64,000 nucleotides of DNA from the NCBI GenBank assembly GCA_023383015.1, contig JAHDXW010000001.1, forward strand, positions 1-64,000, read 5' to 3'. This document shows positions 54,501 through 63,328 of the stretch, in pieces. The translations under genes and the position numbers were made by a program. Positions within the stretch are counted from its first letter, which is position 1. The number at the start of each line of letters is the position of its first letter. The notes beneath the pieces were generated by a model. It did no database searches. It worked only from the letters and a program-made list of their open reading frames with translations, and was not told where the DNA came from. This stretch comes from Paracoccaceae bacterium. Its GTDB lineage: Bacteria > Pseudomonadota > Alphaproteobacteria > Rhodobacterales > Rhodobacteraceae.

Positions 54501-56590
54501 AAGGCGACCTCGGCGGTAAGCGCGGTCGCCCCGGGGGCGATGCGCCCGGCGGCCGCCGCGGCCAGCGTGCCGGCCGCCACCTCCAGCTGCTCGACCACCA
54601 GCGCCGCCCCCTCGCGCGTGCCGGCGAAGGTGATGCGGCTTTCCCCCGCGAGCAGCCGGTCAAGCTCGGCGATGCCGGTCCTCAGATCGCGGCCGGTGGC
54701 GCTGAAGGCGATGCTCTCCCCGCCCGGGGCGCCGCGCGGGCGCACCGCAAGCCCCGCCTCCGCCGCCCCGCCCCAGCCCGGCCCCAGCACTGCGAGATCG
54801 GCAAACGACAGCCGCGCGTCGAAGCTCGAGCCGGCGGAGCGGATACTGCCCGCCCCGTCCAGCCTCAGCGTCGTGGCCGCCACCGACAGCGCCCGCACCG
54901 TGGTTCCGCTGGCGTCGCGCAGGAGGTCGAGCGCCACCCGCGACCGCCCGGCGAGCAGCCCGTCGATCTCGGCCACCCCCAGCGCGAGGTCCTGCCCGGC
55001 CAGCGCCACCGCCCCGTCGGTCGCACCCGAGGCCGGCTCGAACCGGCCGCGGAAGCTTGCCAGCCCGTTGCCGCCCAGCGGCTGGCCGGCCAGCGCCGAC
55101 AGCCGCGCCAGGTCATCGAACCGCAGCAGGCCGCGGCCCTCCACCGCCAGGGGCCCGCCGGTTCCCGCATGCAGGATCAGCGCCGCGCTCACCCCGTAGC
55201 CGGCGCCCTCCACCCGGAGGTCGGGCAGCACAAGCGGCCGGCCCTGCTGCCAGTCGGCCACCGCCCGGCCGCGCAGCACCGGTCCCAGCGCCTCCGCCAG
55301 CGCGGGGTCGGCCGGCCGAAGGCCGGTGCCGTCGAGGTCCACCGCGGCATGCACCCGCGGCCCCCCGGGCCCGCGTGCGATCCGCCCCTCGCCGGCCAGC
55401 ACCAGCCGGTCGAAGGCCATCGCCGGCCCGTCGAAGCCCACCACCTCGGCCGCTAGCGTCCAGTCGTCCGAGCGTGCGGCGTCGAAGCCCATCCGCAGCT
55501 CGGCCCGCCCGACGCGGGTCGGCCCGCCGGCCAGCGGCAGCAGCAGTGGCGCGCCGTCGGCGGCGGCGATCCGCAGGTTCAGCTCGAAGGCCTGCGGCAG
55601 CCCGTCTGCGGCAACCGTCAGCCGCCCTGCCAGCCGCGCCGCGGCGGCGCTGGCGGCCAGCAGCGGCATCTCCAGCCGGCCGTCGGGATAGGCCGTGCCC
55701 TCGGCCACCAGCCGCGTCTCGGGGCCGAAGAAGCCGGCGTAGGCCGGCGCGACCAGCGCCGCCACCTCGCCGCCCAGCATGGCCCGGAAGCGCCGCTCGC
55801 CCCCCGGGCCGCCCGCGAGCGTCAGGCTGCCGGTCACCCGTTCCTGCCCGCCGGTCGCCAGCCGCATCTCGGCGCCGAAGGCGTCGAGCGGCCCCTCGCC
55901 CTGCAGCCCGAGCGCCAGCGCCGGCGCCCCCGGCAACCCGATCAGCCCCGCCGCGATCCCCTCCGGCCCCTCGTCCAGCGTCACCGCGAGCCGCAGCACC
56001 CGCGTCGCGTTGGCGAAGGCGGCATCGACATCGAACCGCCCCGCCGCCCCGTCAATGCGCTCCACCCCCAGCCGCGCCGCGCCCTCGCCGCCGGCCAGTT
56101 GCATCGTGCCGTCGATTCGCACCACGGCGGCCTGGCCCAGGACAGCCGCCCCGATCTCGACCCGCGCGGCCGCCACCGTGCCGATGGCCACCGACACCGG
56201 CAGGTCGGGCAGGCTGAAGCCTGCGGCCTCCGGCGCCGGCAGGCCGGCCGCATCGCCCCCCGCCTCCGGCATCCGCGGCAGCAGCACCTCGGCCGCGGTC
56301 AGCGCCTCGACCTCGATGCGCCCTGACAGCAGCGCGCCGCGGTTCCACTGCAGGGTCACGTCGTTCAGCGTGATCCAGACACCGGCGTCATCGGCGATCG
56401 ACATCTGCCGGATGGTCGCCCGCGACGACAGGGCGCCGGCAAAGCCCTCGATGTGCACCACTCGCCCGGCGCCGGAAAGGTTGTCCTCGAGGAACCGGAC
56501 GAGAAAGCCGCGCTCGTCCTCCTGCGCGGCCGCGCCGGGCGCCAGCAGTGCCAGCCCCGCGCCGAGTGCCGCTGCCAGGAGCGCCCGCAT
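51557..56590 (-). CDS. tamB: Translocation/assembly module subunit TamB
   Basis: TamB spans the periplasm from an N-terminal inner-membrane anchor and, with TamA, supports outer-membrane protein or lipid transfer. The 1677-residue protein begins with a signal-like segment (LLAAALGAGLALLAPGAAAQ) and ends in the conserved DUF490 region with IGGFSLIRGRLDLLGRRFQL, FLSAPELPEEEVLARLLFGK and a final Tyr-containing FFERDY. Most of the chain is beta-rich repeats of about 100 residues with ADLAALGPGWGG-like anchors. Its ATG overlaps the tamA stop codon (ATGA, 56589-56592 region), so translation is coupled. Confidence 0.93.
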   Translation of the reverse strand: MRALLAAALGAGLALLAPGAAAQEDERGFLVRFLEDNLSGAGRVVHIEGFAGALSSRATIRQMSIADDAGVWITLNDVTLQWNRGALLSGRIEVEALTAAEVLLPRMPEAGGDAAGLPAPEAAGFSLPDLPVSVAIGTVAAARVEIGAAVLGQAAVVRIDGTMQLAGGEGAARLGVERIDGAAGRFDVDAAFANATRVLRLAVTLDEGPEGIAAGLIGLPGAPALALGLQGEGPLDAFGAEMRLATGGQERVTGSLTLAGGPGGERRFRAMLGGEVAALVAPAYAGFFGPETRLVAEGTAYPDGRLEMPLLAASAAAARLAGRLTVAADGLPQAFELNLRIAAADGAPLLLPLAGGPTRVGRAELRMGFDAARSDDWTLAAEVVGFDGPAMAFDRLVLAGEGRIARGPGGPRVHAAVDLDGTGLRPADPALAEALGPVLRGRAVADWQQGRPLVLPDLRVEGAGYGVSAALILHAGTGGPLAVEGRGLLRFDDLARLSALAGQPLGGNGLASFRGRFEPASGATDGAVALAGQDLALGVAEIDGLLAGRSRVALDLLRDASGTTVRALSVAATTLRLDGAGSIRSAGSSFDARLSFADLAVLGPGWGGAAEAGLAVRPRGAPGGESIAFSATGRDLRTGIAELDRLLAGESRITFAGTREGAALVVEQLEVAAGTLAAAAAGRIAPGATALTAEVAFADLAALGRPWGGALAATASLREADGAQSLAVEGTAEGLAIGIAEIDRLLSGRATVAAELRRAGDDITVERFAVAAASLAAEGSGVLRPAGSDLVARLTFADLAALGPGWGGAAEADLRLSPGGAGAEAIRLRAEGRDLAVGVAELDRLLAGTSTVTLEATRRGAEVGIGMLAVDAGALRLRGAGQAGASGSRLAADVALADLAALGPPWGGALAGRIEARLAGGEQALSFAGGLRDVALGVPEVERLLAGEASIAFEARRGGDGAVEVPALSVEAAGVAARGAASLAGGVARLGLDVILPDLGRLGLGLGGALAARLDAEDAAGVQRLALAGSGRGLSAGIAPLDRLLAGETRITLDARRQGETVDIAWATLEAGGLAARASGRIRPGASDLAADLVASDLARAGPGWGGALTAEARLVEAGAVRRLRLGGVGRSLRLGNPAADAILSGEMRLLAEAEEEGGRIRLNRLALTGPRLTAEASGTHDGAAGQVTLSARLADLATLLPGFPGPLTAGGTIGQGPAGYTLDLRADGPGGIAVRLAGGVAPDLGRADLAVTGGAVLGLANPFIMPRSVAGAARFDLALRGPLAAASLSGQVTAEGARLVDPTYGVTLEDLGLAVTLAGGQATLSAAGRVQGGGRIAVDGPVALSAPFAADLSARLERARFTDPALYDTRVSGALSVTGPLAGGARIAGTLGLDETELRIPSTGLGGSAPVPPLRHVGEPAEVRATRARAGLDAAAADDAAAPARPFALALRIEAPRRIFVRGRGLDAELGGALELAGTTAAVVPIGGFSLIRGRLDLLGRRFQLTEGQAQLQGQFAPYLRLAAVTEAEGITVRIEVEGEATEPAIRFLSAPELPEEEVLARLLFGKGIETISALQAAQLASAVATLAGRGGEGVVGRLRRGFGLDDLDVSTDADGTAAVRAGRYLTENIYTDVTVGADGRSAVRLNIDVSPSLTVRGTATSDGRTGIGLFFERDY

Positions 56591-58425
56591 CAGAAGGCCT
56601 GTCCGATGCCGACGTAAAGCTGCACGCCCTCGCCGGTGCGGCCCGACACCGGGGCGGCGACGTCCAGCCGGATCGGCCCGATCCCGGTGTCGTAGCGCAG
56701 GCCGAGGCCGGCGCCCGCATGCCATTCGCCGCCGTCGAAGACACCCGCCGCCACCATCCCGGCATCGCCGAAGGCGACAAGGCCGATGGTGTCGGTCAGC
56801 TTCAGCCGCGCCTCGGCCGACAGGCCGAGGAAGCTGCGCCCGCCGATCCGCGTCGTGCAGCCCGGACCGCAGGTGACCTCCACCCCCAGCGACTGGAACG
56901 GCTGGCCGCGGACGCTGCCGCCGCCGCCGGAGTAGAACAGCATCTCGCGCGGCGTGCCGAGCAGCCCCGCCCCCAGCACCGCCCCCGCCTGCAGCCGCCC
57001 CGCCAGCACCAGCCGTCCCGTGCCCGGCCCCCAGTAGGCGCGTGCATCCAGCGTCAGGCGGGCGCCGCTGTCGGCATCCCCGGTCAGGCCGAGGAAGGGT
57101 GTCGCCCGCGCCTCGAGATAGAAGCCCTCATGCGCGTCCAGCGGCTTGTCGCGGCGGTCCCAGACCAGGCCGAGGGGGGCGGAGAGGATGCCGAAGGTCT
57201 CGGGCCCGAGGCCGTTGGTGACATGCTCGATGCGCAGCGCCAGCCCGCCCTCGACGCTCAGCCGGTCCGAGAAACGGTGCACGAGCCCTGCCTCGATGGC
57301 GCCGCGGGTGGCGGTGTAGTCGCGGTACTCCACCCGCCCGGCCACCGCGCCCAGCGCAAGCTCGGTGTCGGGGGTGAAGGTCGCCGGCCGCGTCAGCCGC
57401 GCCGCGATGCGGTAGGAAAGCCCGCCCTCCTGCGCGCCGATGCCGCCGATCTCGCCCTCGACGCGCAGCCGCTCGGCGCCGCCCATGAGGTTGCGATGCA
57501 ACCAGTAGCCCGTCAGCTTCAGCCCCTCGAACGAGGCCAGCTCGGCCCCCAGCCCGAAGCGGCGCGGCTGTTCCTCGACCAGCGCGGCGGTGATGTCCAT
57601 CCGCGCCCCGGGGCCGAGCGTCTCGGCCTCGGCCAGCGCGACCGAACGGAAGACGCCCGTGCGCCGCAGCCGCGCCGCGGCCTTCGCCAGCACCGCGGGG
57701 TCGAAGACCTCGCCCTCGGGCAGCCCGGCGATGGCGAGCACGCGCGCCGGGCGCATGCGGTCGGCGCCGCTGATGCGGAGCGCCCCGAAGCGCACCTGCG
57801 GCCCGGGCGCGACCAGGAAGCGCGCTGCGATCTCGGCCCGGCGGTGGTCGGCGACGATGTCCTGGCCGGCCGGCCGGGCCTTGGCGTGGCCCTGCGCCCG
57901 CCAGCCCTCCACCGCCGCCTCGAGCGCCTCCTGCATGGTGCCGCTGCGCGCCGGCGCGCCGGAGGCGAAGTCCCCGGGCAGAACCGTGCCGGGGGCGAGG
58001 GGGGCGATCTCGGCCAGGGCGAAGCTGAAGGGCGGGCCCGGCTCCACCGTCACCTCGACCGCGGCAACGCGGGCCGGCGCGGCCAGAGGGGGGATCTCGG
58101 CCGCCTCGCGCCCGTCGAGCGCGATGCGCACGACGCCGGAATAGTACCCCTCGCCGTACAGCGCCGCCACCAGCCGCGCATAGTCGGCGCGGGCGGCGGC
58201 GACGATCTCCTGGGCGTCCTCGACCCCCTCGCGGTTGGCCTGCACCAGCAGCGAGGCCGCCCGCAGCACCTCGCGCAGCCTGTCCTCCGCGCCGGGGGTG
58301 ACAAAGGCGAAGCGCTCGATCGCCACCGCCGGCGCGGCGCCCAGCACCCATGCAAGCAGGGCGGCGGCCGCAAGGCCCCGCCCGGTCGCGCGCCGCAGAA
58401 GGCACCCCGTGACCCGAGTCAGCAT
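56590..58425 (-). CDS. tamA: Outer-membrane protein assembly factor TamA (Omp85 family)
   Basis: A 611-residue Omp85 protein from ATG 58425: signal peptide (LAAAALLAWVLGAAPAVA), POTRA domains (RIALDGREAAEIPPL and ADRMRPARVLAIAGLPEGEVF segments), and a C-terminal beta-barrel with the Omp85 motif in FYSGGGGSVRGQPFQSLG and an aromatic last residue (VGIGQAF). It is divergent from the MauG-like gene and pairs with tamB as a two-gene operon. Confidence 0.94.
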   Translation of the reverse strand: MLTRVTGCLLRRATGRGLAAAALLAWVLGAAPAVAIERFAFVTPGAEDRLREVLRAASLLVQANREGVEDAQEIVAAARADYARLVAALYGEGYYSGVVRIALDGREAAEIPPLAAPARVAAVEVTVEPGPPFSFALAEIAPLAPGTVLPGDFASGAPARSGTMQEALEAAVEGWRAQGHAKARPAGQDIVADHRRAEIAARFLVAPGPQVRFGALRISGADRMRPARVLAIAGLPEGEVFDPAVLAKAAARLRRTGVFRSVALAEAETLGPGARMDITAALVEEQPRRFGLGAELASFEGLKLTGYWLHRNLMGGAERLRVEGEIGGIGAQEGGLSYRIAARLTRPATFTPDTELALGAVAGRVEYRDYTATRGAIEAGLVHRFSDRLSVEGGLALRIEHVTNGLGPETFGILSAPLGLVWDRRDKPLDAHEGFYLEARATPFLGLTGDADSGARLTLDARAYWGPGTGRLVLAGRLQAGAVLGAGLLGTPREMLFYSGGGGSVRGQPFQSLGVEVTCGPGCTTRIGGRSFLGLSAEARLKLTDTIGLVAFGDAGMVAAGVFDGGEWHAGAGLGLRYDTGIGPIRLDVAAPVSGRTGEGVQLYVGIGQAF

Positions 58426-58588
58426 ACGCCGACAATGGCATGGCCGCCGCCCCTGAACAATGCGGCCGGGGCGGGCGGTGGCGGCGGGTCGGGGCACCGC
58501 GGGCGCGCGGGCCTTCCCACCGGCGCTTCGGCGTGCTTCACTCCGGTCCGGGCACGCGCAACGCGCCCGCCAGCAGAGGTGACATGCG

Positions 58589-59929
58589 GTGAAGCCCTGG
58601 CTGATCGGTGCCGCCGGCGCCGCCCTTGCCACCGCGGTCCTCGCCGCGGACGAGGCCGAGCCCCCGCCGTTGCCCGAACCGCTGACCGACGCCGCCTATC
58701 GCCCGGTCGATCCGGCCGCGGCCGGGCTCGGCCAGTTGCTCTTCTACGACCGGCTGCTGTCGGGCAACCGAGACATCGCCTGCGCCACCTGTCACCATCC
58801 CCGCCACGGCACCTCCGACGGGCTGTCGCTGGGGCTCGGCGCCGGCGGTCTCGGCCTCGGCCCCGGCCGCCGGCCCGACCCCGCCGCAGCCCGGCCGCCG
58901 CGCCGGCAGGCGCGCAACGCCCCGGCGCTGTGGAACCTCGGCGCCACCGAGCTCACCGCGCTGTTCCACGACGGCCGGCTGGAGGTTGACGAGAGCCGCG
59001 ATTCTGGCCTGCGCGGCCCGGTGGCCGACGAGCTTCTGCAGGGCCTTCCGGGCATGCTCGCGGCGCAGGCGATCTTCCCCCTCCTGTCGCATGACGAGAT
59101 GGCCGGCCCCCCGGGCAGCAACCCGGTGGCCGACGCCCTGGCCGAGGGGCGGATCACCGGCCCCGACGGGGCGATCGCCCGCATCCTCGCCCGCCTCGAG
59201 GCGCTGCCCGCCTATCGCGAGGGCTTCGCCTCCGCCTTCGACGACATCGCCGCGGGCGCTCCGATCGGCCTTGTCCATGTGACCTCCGCCCTGGCGGCCT
59301 TCATCGCCTTCGAGTTCCGCTCCGACACCAGCCTCTACGACCTCCACCTCTGGGGGGCCGAGCGGCTGGAGGAGGACGCCCGCGCCGGCAAGATGCTGTT
59401 CTTCGGCAGCGCCGGCTGCGCCGACTGCCACGCCGGCCCGCTGTTCACCGACCATGGCTTCCACGCCATGGGCCAGCCCCAGATCGGCCCCGGGCCCGAT
59501 GCGGCATCCCTGGGCCACGGCCGCGACACCGGGCGCGCCCGGATCAGCGGGCGGGCGGCGGACGCCTATGCCTTCCGCACCCCGCCGCTGCGCAACGTCA
59601 CCGTCACCGGCCCCTGGGGGCATGCCGGCGCGTTCACCGACCTCGCGGCGTTCCTGCGCCACCACGCCGACCCGGTGGCCGGCCTCGCCGCCTACCGGCG
59701 GCAGGCACGCCTTCCCCCGCCCGAGGATCCCGCCGACTGGGCGGTGATGGACGACCCTGCCGCCCGCGCGGCCATCGCCGCCGCGGTCACCCGGCCGCCG
59801 GTCGCGCTCTCGGCGGCCGACATCGCCGCGCTCGTCGCATTTCTCGACAGCCTCACTGACGAGGACGCGCTTGCCGGCCGGCTCGGCATTCCGGAGGCGG
59901 TGCCCAGCGGCCTTCCCGTGGATCGCTGA
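58589..59929 (+). CDS. Dihaem cytochrome c peroxidase, MauG-like family
   Basis: A 446-residue exported protein from GTG 58589 (AGAGG upstream) with a signal peptide ending near LAADEAE. It has two haem motifs, CATCH (near residue 68) and CADCH (near residue 276), FYDRLLSGNRDIAC, and GPWGHAGAFTDL before the C-terminal helices, the architecture of bacterial dihaem peroxidase/MauG-like proteins. Without methylamine dehydrogenase genes nearby, a MauG role is not implied; peroxide defence or a free dihaem enzyme is equally possible. Confidence 0.9.
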   Translation: MKPWLIGAAGAALATAVLAADEAEPPPLPEPLTDAAYRPVDPAAAGLGQLLFYDRLLSGNRDIACATCHHPRHGTSDGLSLGLGAGGLGLGPGRRPDPAAARPPRRQARNAPALWNLGATELTALFHDGRLEVDESRDSGLRGPVADELLQGLPGMLAAQAIFPLLSHDEMAGPPGSNPVADALAEGRITGPDGAIARILARLEALPAYREGFASAFDDIAAGAPIGLVHVTSALAAFIAFEFRSDTSLYDLHLWGAERLEEDARAGKMLFFGSAGCADCHAGPLFTDHGFHAMGQPQIGPGPDAASLGHGRDTGRARISGRAADAYAFRTPPLRNVTVTGPWGHAGAFTDLAAFLRHHADPVAGLAAYRRQARLPPPEDPADWAVMDDPAARAAIAAAVTRPPVALSAADIAALVAFLDSLTDEDALAGRLGIPEAVPSGLPVDR

Positions 59930-59987
59930 TCTGCCCGGTTGCGCGCCGCCGGCACGGCACCACGATTGCGGGAATTCCGGGCCGGCG

Positions 59988-60839
59988 CTACCGGCGGGGT
60001 CTTTCCGCGGCCGGATCCCCGGCATCGCCGAGCCGCGCCAGTTCGCTGTCCAGCGCCGCGCCCAGAAGAACGACGAAGGCGCCGAGATAGAACCAGGTGA
60101 GCAGCGCGATGACCGCACCGATCGAGCCGTGGATCCGATTGTAATCCGCGAGCCCGGCAAGAAACTGCGAGAATGCGGCCGAGGCCGCCGCCCAGACCCC
60201 CACCGCGATCAGCAGCCCCGGCGTGATCAGCCGCGTGCGCTGTCGCGGCCGGTTCGGCCCGTGGCGGAACAGCAGCGCGACGCCAAGCACGATCACCGCG
60301 ACGGCAAGCGCCCAGCGCAGCGCCGACAGCGCCAGCCCGGTCCACGGCCCGAGCGGCACGAAGGCCAGCACCACCGGCGCCACGACCACCGCCGCAAGCG
60401 CCACGATTCCCAGCCCCATCAGCACCATCGTCAGGGCCAGCGCCGCCAGCAGATGCCCCAGGCCGCCGCGGTTCTCGACCCCGTGCACCGCGTTCAGCCC
60501 CTGGATCATCGCCCCGACGCCCGACCGCGCCGACCACAGCGCCACCAGGAGCGACAGCACCGAGGCCCAGTGCAGTCCGACCTCGTTGGAGGCAACCAGA
60601 GTCGCGACCTGCGCCTCGATCAGTGCGAAGGCATCCTCCGGCACGAATTCGGCCAGCAGCCCCAGCTGGGCGGCGACTGCCGCGGGGTCGGCCCAGAAGC
60701 CCCACAGCGCGATCAGCGCGGCAAGGCCCGGAAACAGCGAGAACAGCGCGAAGAACGCGACGCCCGCGGCGATCAGGCCCAGATGCCGCTCGCCGACGAT
60801 CCGCCATGCCCCGGCAAGCGCCGCCAGCCACCGACCCAC
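59988..60839 (-). CDS. YihY/BrkB-family inner-membrane protein
   Basis: A 283-residue protein with six helices and the family motif GLIAAGVAFFALFSLFPGLAALIAL, ALWSARSGVGAMIQGLNAVHG, and SIGAVIALLTWFYLGAFVVLLGAALDSEL. Start GTG 60839 is preceded by GGGAGG. These proteins were once called RNase BN, but that activity is not theirs. Role unknown, probably envelope-related. The gene is convergent with the dihaem peroxidase and follows hvrA by 28 bp. Confidence 0.92.
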   Translation of the reverse strand: MGRWLAALAGAWRIVGERHLGLIAAGVAFFALFSLFPGLAALIALWGFWADPAAVAAQLGLLAEFVPEDAFALIEAQVATLVASNEVGLHWASVLSLLVALWSARSGVGAMIQGLNAVHGVENRGGLGHLLAALALTMVLMGLGIVALAAVVVAPVVLAFVPLGPWTGLALSALRWALAVAVIVLGVALLFRHGPNRPRQRTRLITPGLLIAVGVWAAASAAFSQFLAGLADYNRIHGSIGAVIALLTWFYLGAFVVLLGAALDSELARLGDAGDPAAERPRR

Positions 60840-60867
60840 GCCACCGCCTCCCGGGCGCGCCGGCCGG

Positions 60868-61200
60868 TCAGCCGATGCGCAGCCCTTCCAGCGAACGGCC
60901 TGCCGCCAGCGCCTCGACCACCCAGCCCGGGCGGCGCCCGCGGCCGCTCCACGTCAGCGCCGGGTTCTCGGGATGGCGGTATTTCGCGGCGCCGGTGGGG
61001 GCGGATTTCCTGCGTTTTGCCGGCGCCGGTTCGACCAGTTCGGCCAGGGACGAGAAACCCCGCGATCTCGCCAATTCCTCCAGCTCGCGCCGGGCGGCAT
61101 CCTTGCGCCGCGCCTCGAAGCTGTCGATCGCGGCATCGACGCGCCGGCGCAATTTCCGCAGTTCGTCCAGCTGCATTCCGTCGAGGTCGATCTGTTCCAT
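60868..61200 (-). CDS. hvrA: HvrA-type H-NS family regulator
   Basis: A 110-residue histone-like protein: an N-terminal coiled coil (DGMQLDELRKLRRRVDAAID), a linker with PAKRRKSAP, and the C-terminal H-NS DNA-binding motif KYRHPENPALTWSGRGRRPG (the RGRRP loop enters the minor groove). In Rhodobacter capsulatus HvrA, and its relative SPB in R. sphaeroides, modulate puf and puh expression in response to low light. A paralogue with a different role cannot be excluded. About 25 kb from the photosynthesis genes. Confidence 0.85.
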   Translation of the reverse strand: MEQIDLDGMQLDELRKLRRRVDAAIDSFEARRKDAARRELEELARSRGFSSLAELVEPAPAKRRKSAPTGAAKYRHPENPALTWSGRGRRPGWVVEALAAGRSLEGLRIG

Positions 61201-61308
61201 TCCGGGTACCTTGCGATTCGTTCGGCATTCCGTGCCATTAAGCACCGGCGATTCGGCAAGGCAACCGAAAAGGAAACCGGCGAACTGGCCGCGTCCGGTT
61301 TCCGCCGG

Positions 61309-62397
61309 TCAGCCGACCGGGGCGACGCAGTCGCAGACGCGCATCCGCACCCGCTGGCCGACCGCCATCGGCGCGCCGGGGCCCGAGATCACCAGCATGC
61401 AGGTCTCGCCGTCCTGCACCCAGTAGATCTGGTCGTGGCCGCGGAACTCGCGCCCGACCACCGTCGCCGCGCCGGCGGCGTCGGGCTCAAGCAGGATCTG
61501 CTCGGGCCGCACCGCCAGCTGCACCGCCCCGTTTGCGGCCCGCGTCAGCGGCAGCCGGCCGAAGGGGGTGTCGGCCGCCATCCCCTCGGCCCGGCCGGCG
61601 ACGATGTTCGACCGGCCGAGGAAGCTGGCCACGAAGGCGCTGGAGGGGTTGCGGTAGATCTCGTCGGGCGTGCCCAGCTGGCGCAGCTGGCCTGCCTCCA
61701 TCACCGCGATCCGGTCCGACAGCGCCAGCGCCTCCTCCTGGTCGTGGGTGACGAGGATGGCCGCCGAGCCCGCGGCCTTCAGCAGCCGCCGCACCTCCTG
61801 GCGTGTCTCGACCCGCATCGTCGCGTCGAGGTTCGAGAACGGCTCGTCCATCAGCACCAGCGGCGGCGCCACGGCCAGCGTGCGCGCCAGCGCCACCCGC
61901 TGCTGCTGGCCCCCCGACAGCTCGTGCGGGCGGCGGGCGGCCAGATCTGCAAGCCCGACCAGCGCCAGCATCTCGCCCGCCCGGGCGACGGCGGCGGCGC
62001 GGCCCATCCGCCGCAGGCCGAAGCGGACGTTGTCCAGCACCGTCAGATGCGGAAAGAGCGCGTAGTCCTGGAAGACGAAGCCGATCCCGCGCGCCTCGGG
62101 CGGCAGCTGGGAGATGTCGCGCCCGCGCAGCAGGATGCGCCCCGCATCCGGCGTCTCGAAGCCGCCGATCAGCCGCAGCGTCGTGGTCTTGCCGCAGCCC
62201 GACGGGCCGAGCAGCGACAGAAGCTCGCCCTCGCCCACCGCGAACGAGACCCGCTCCACCGCCGCCGCCTCGCCGCGGCGGAACCGCTTCGACAGCCCCT
62301 CCACCTCCAGCAGCACGCGGTGCGGCCGCTGCCGGAAGCCGAGCGGCGAGGCCTCGGCCGGCAGGCGGAACGGGCGGGCGCAGGCGATCTGGTTCAT
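61309..62397 (-). CDS. Orphan ABC transporter ATP-binding protein (PotA/FbpC-like)
   Basis: A 362-residue ATPase from ATG 62397: Walker A GPSGCGKTTTLRLIGG, VFQDYALFPHLTVLDN, signature LSGGQQQRVALARTL, Walker B LVLMDEPFSNLD, and a TOBE-like C-terminus (VRPEQILLEP). No permease or binding-protein gene is adjacent. It may complete a system elsewhere; in related bacteria lone ATPases sometimes serve glycerol-3-phosphate, sugar or iron importers. The neighbour glpR/glpD makes glycerol-related uptake conceivable, but that is only proximity. Confidence 0.88.
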   Translation of the reverse strand: MNQIACARPFRLPAEASPLGFRQRPHRVLLEVEGLSKRFRRGEAAAVERVSFAVGEGELLSLLGPSGCGKTTTLRLIGGFETPDAGRILLRGRDISQLPPEARGIGFVFQDYALFPHLTVLDNVRFGLRRMGRAAAVARAGEMLALVGLADLAARRPHELSGGQQQRVALARTLAVAPPLVLMDEPFSNLDATMRVETRQEVRRLLKAAGSAAILVTHDQEEALALSDRIAVMEAGQLRQLGTPDEIYRNPSSAFVASFLGRSNIVAGRAEGMAADTPFGRLPLTRAANGAVQLAVRPEQILLEPDAAGAATVVGREFRGHDQIYWVQDGETCMLVISGPGAPMAVGQRVRMRVCDCVAPVG

Positions 62398-62554
62398 CGG
62401 GCCGTCGTCATCCCCCTGGCAGCGGGCCGGGCGCGACCGCACTCCTAGCAATTGACTCAGCTATTTCCACAGGCGCCCGGAGTCAACGCCCGCGCGCGCC
62501 GCATTCATGCCGCAACCCCCGCAGGCGTCCTGCCGCAGACGGCCGGCGGCGCCC

Positions 62555-63313
62555 TCAGGCCAGGATCACCGCCGTCCCGGCAGCCGCTGCCACACGGGCG
62601 GCCGGCGCCGGCGGCGGCATGTCGGTGACCAGCGCGTCGACATCGCCCAGCCCCGCCACCCGCACCGGCGCCGCGCGCGCGAACTTGGCCGCATCGGCAA
62701 CCAGCAGGCGGCGCCGGGCGCCCGACAGCGCCACCCGGCTGACTGCCGCCTCGCGCAGGTCGTAGTCAAGCAGGCTGCCCGCGGCATCGACCGCCGAGAT
62801 GCCGATGATCGCAAGGTCGGGGCGGAAGCCGCGCAGCGCCTCGGCCGCCATCTCGCCGACCAGGCCCGCGTCGGCCTGCCGCAGCGTGCCGCCGGTGACG
62901 ACCACATCCGCCCCGCCGCCCTCGGCGAGGATCGCCGCGACCGTCAGGTTGTTCGTCACCACCATCAGGCCGCGCCGCGCCAGCAGGGCGCGGGCCACCG
63001 CCTCGCAGGTGGTGCCGATGCCGAGGAACAGCGCCGCCGCCTCGGGCACCTCGGCGGCCGCGCGACGGCCGATCGCTTCCTTGGCCGCCTCGTTCAGCCG
63101 CCGCCGCTCGGCATAGGCGATGTTGGCGACACCCGAGGGCGGAATCGCCCCGCCGTGGACGCGCATCAGCCGGCCGGCGGCGGCCAGCTCGCCGAGGTCG
63201 CGCCGCACCGTCTGCACCGTCACCCCCAGCCGGCGGGCAAGCTCGTCGACCAGCACCCGCCCCTCGGCGCGGGCGATGGCAAGGATCTCCGCCTGCCGCA
63301 GGTTCTGCGCCAT
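62555..63313 (-). CDS. glpR: DeoR-family regulator, GlpR-like
   Basis: A 252-residue regulator from ATG 63313 with the DeoR helix-turn-helix (LVDELARRLGVTVQTVRRDL, AAGRLMRVHGGAI) and a sugar-phosphate-sensing C-terminal domain (LFLGIGTTCEAVARAL, VVTNNLTVAAIL, GGTLRQADAGLVGEMA). Divergent from glpD across 115 bp, the usual arrangement for a glycerol-3-phosphate-responsive repressor. Symbol rests on this context and family. Confidence 0.86.
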   Translation of the reverse strand: MAQNLRQAEILAIARAEGRVLVDELARRLGVTVQTVRRDLGELAAAGRLMRVHGGAIPPSGVANIAYAERRRLNEAAKEAIGRRAAAEVPEAAALFLGIGTTCEAVARALLARRGLMVVTNNLTVAAILAEGGGADVVVTGGTLRQADAGLVGEMAAEALRGFRPDLAIIGISAVDAAGSLLDYDLREAAVSRVALSGARRRLLVADAAKFARAAPVRVAGLGDVDALVTDMPPPAPAARVAAAAGTAVILA

Positions 63314-63328
63314 CCCTCGCCCCCGGTC

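Noticed and set aside
58589-59929. MauG in a methylamine utilisation cluster
   Set aside because: No mauA/mauB or related genes in the window; the dihaem fold alone does not show that role.
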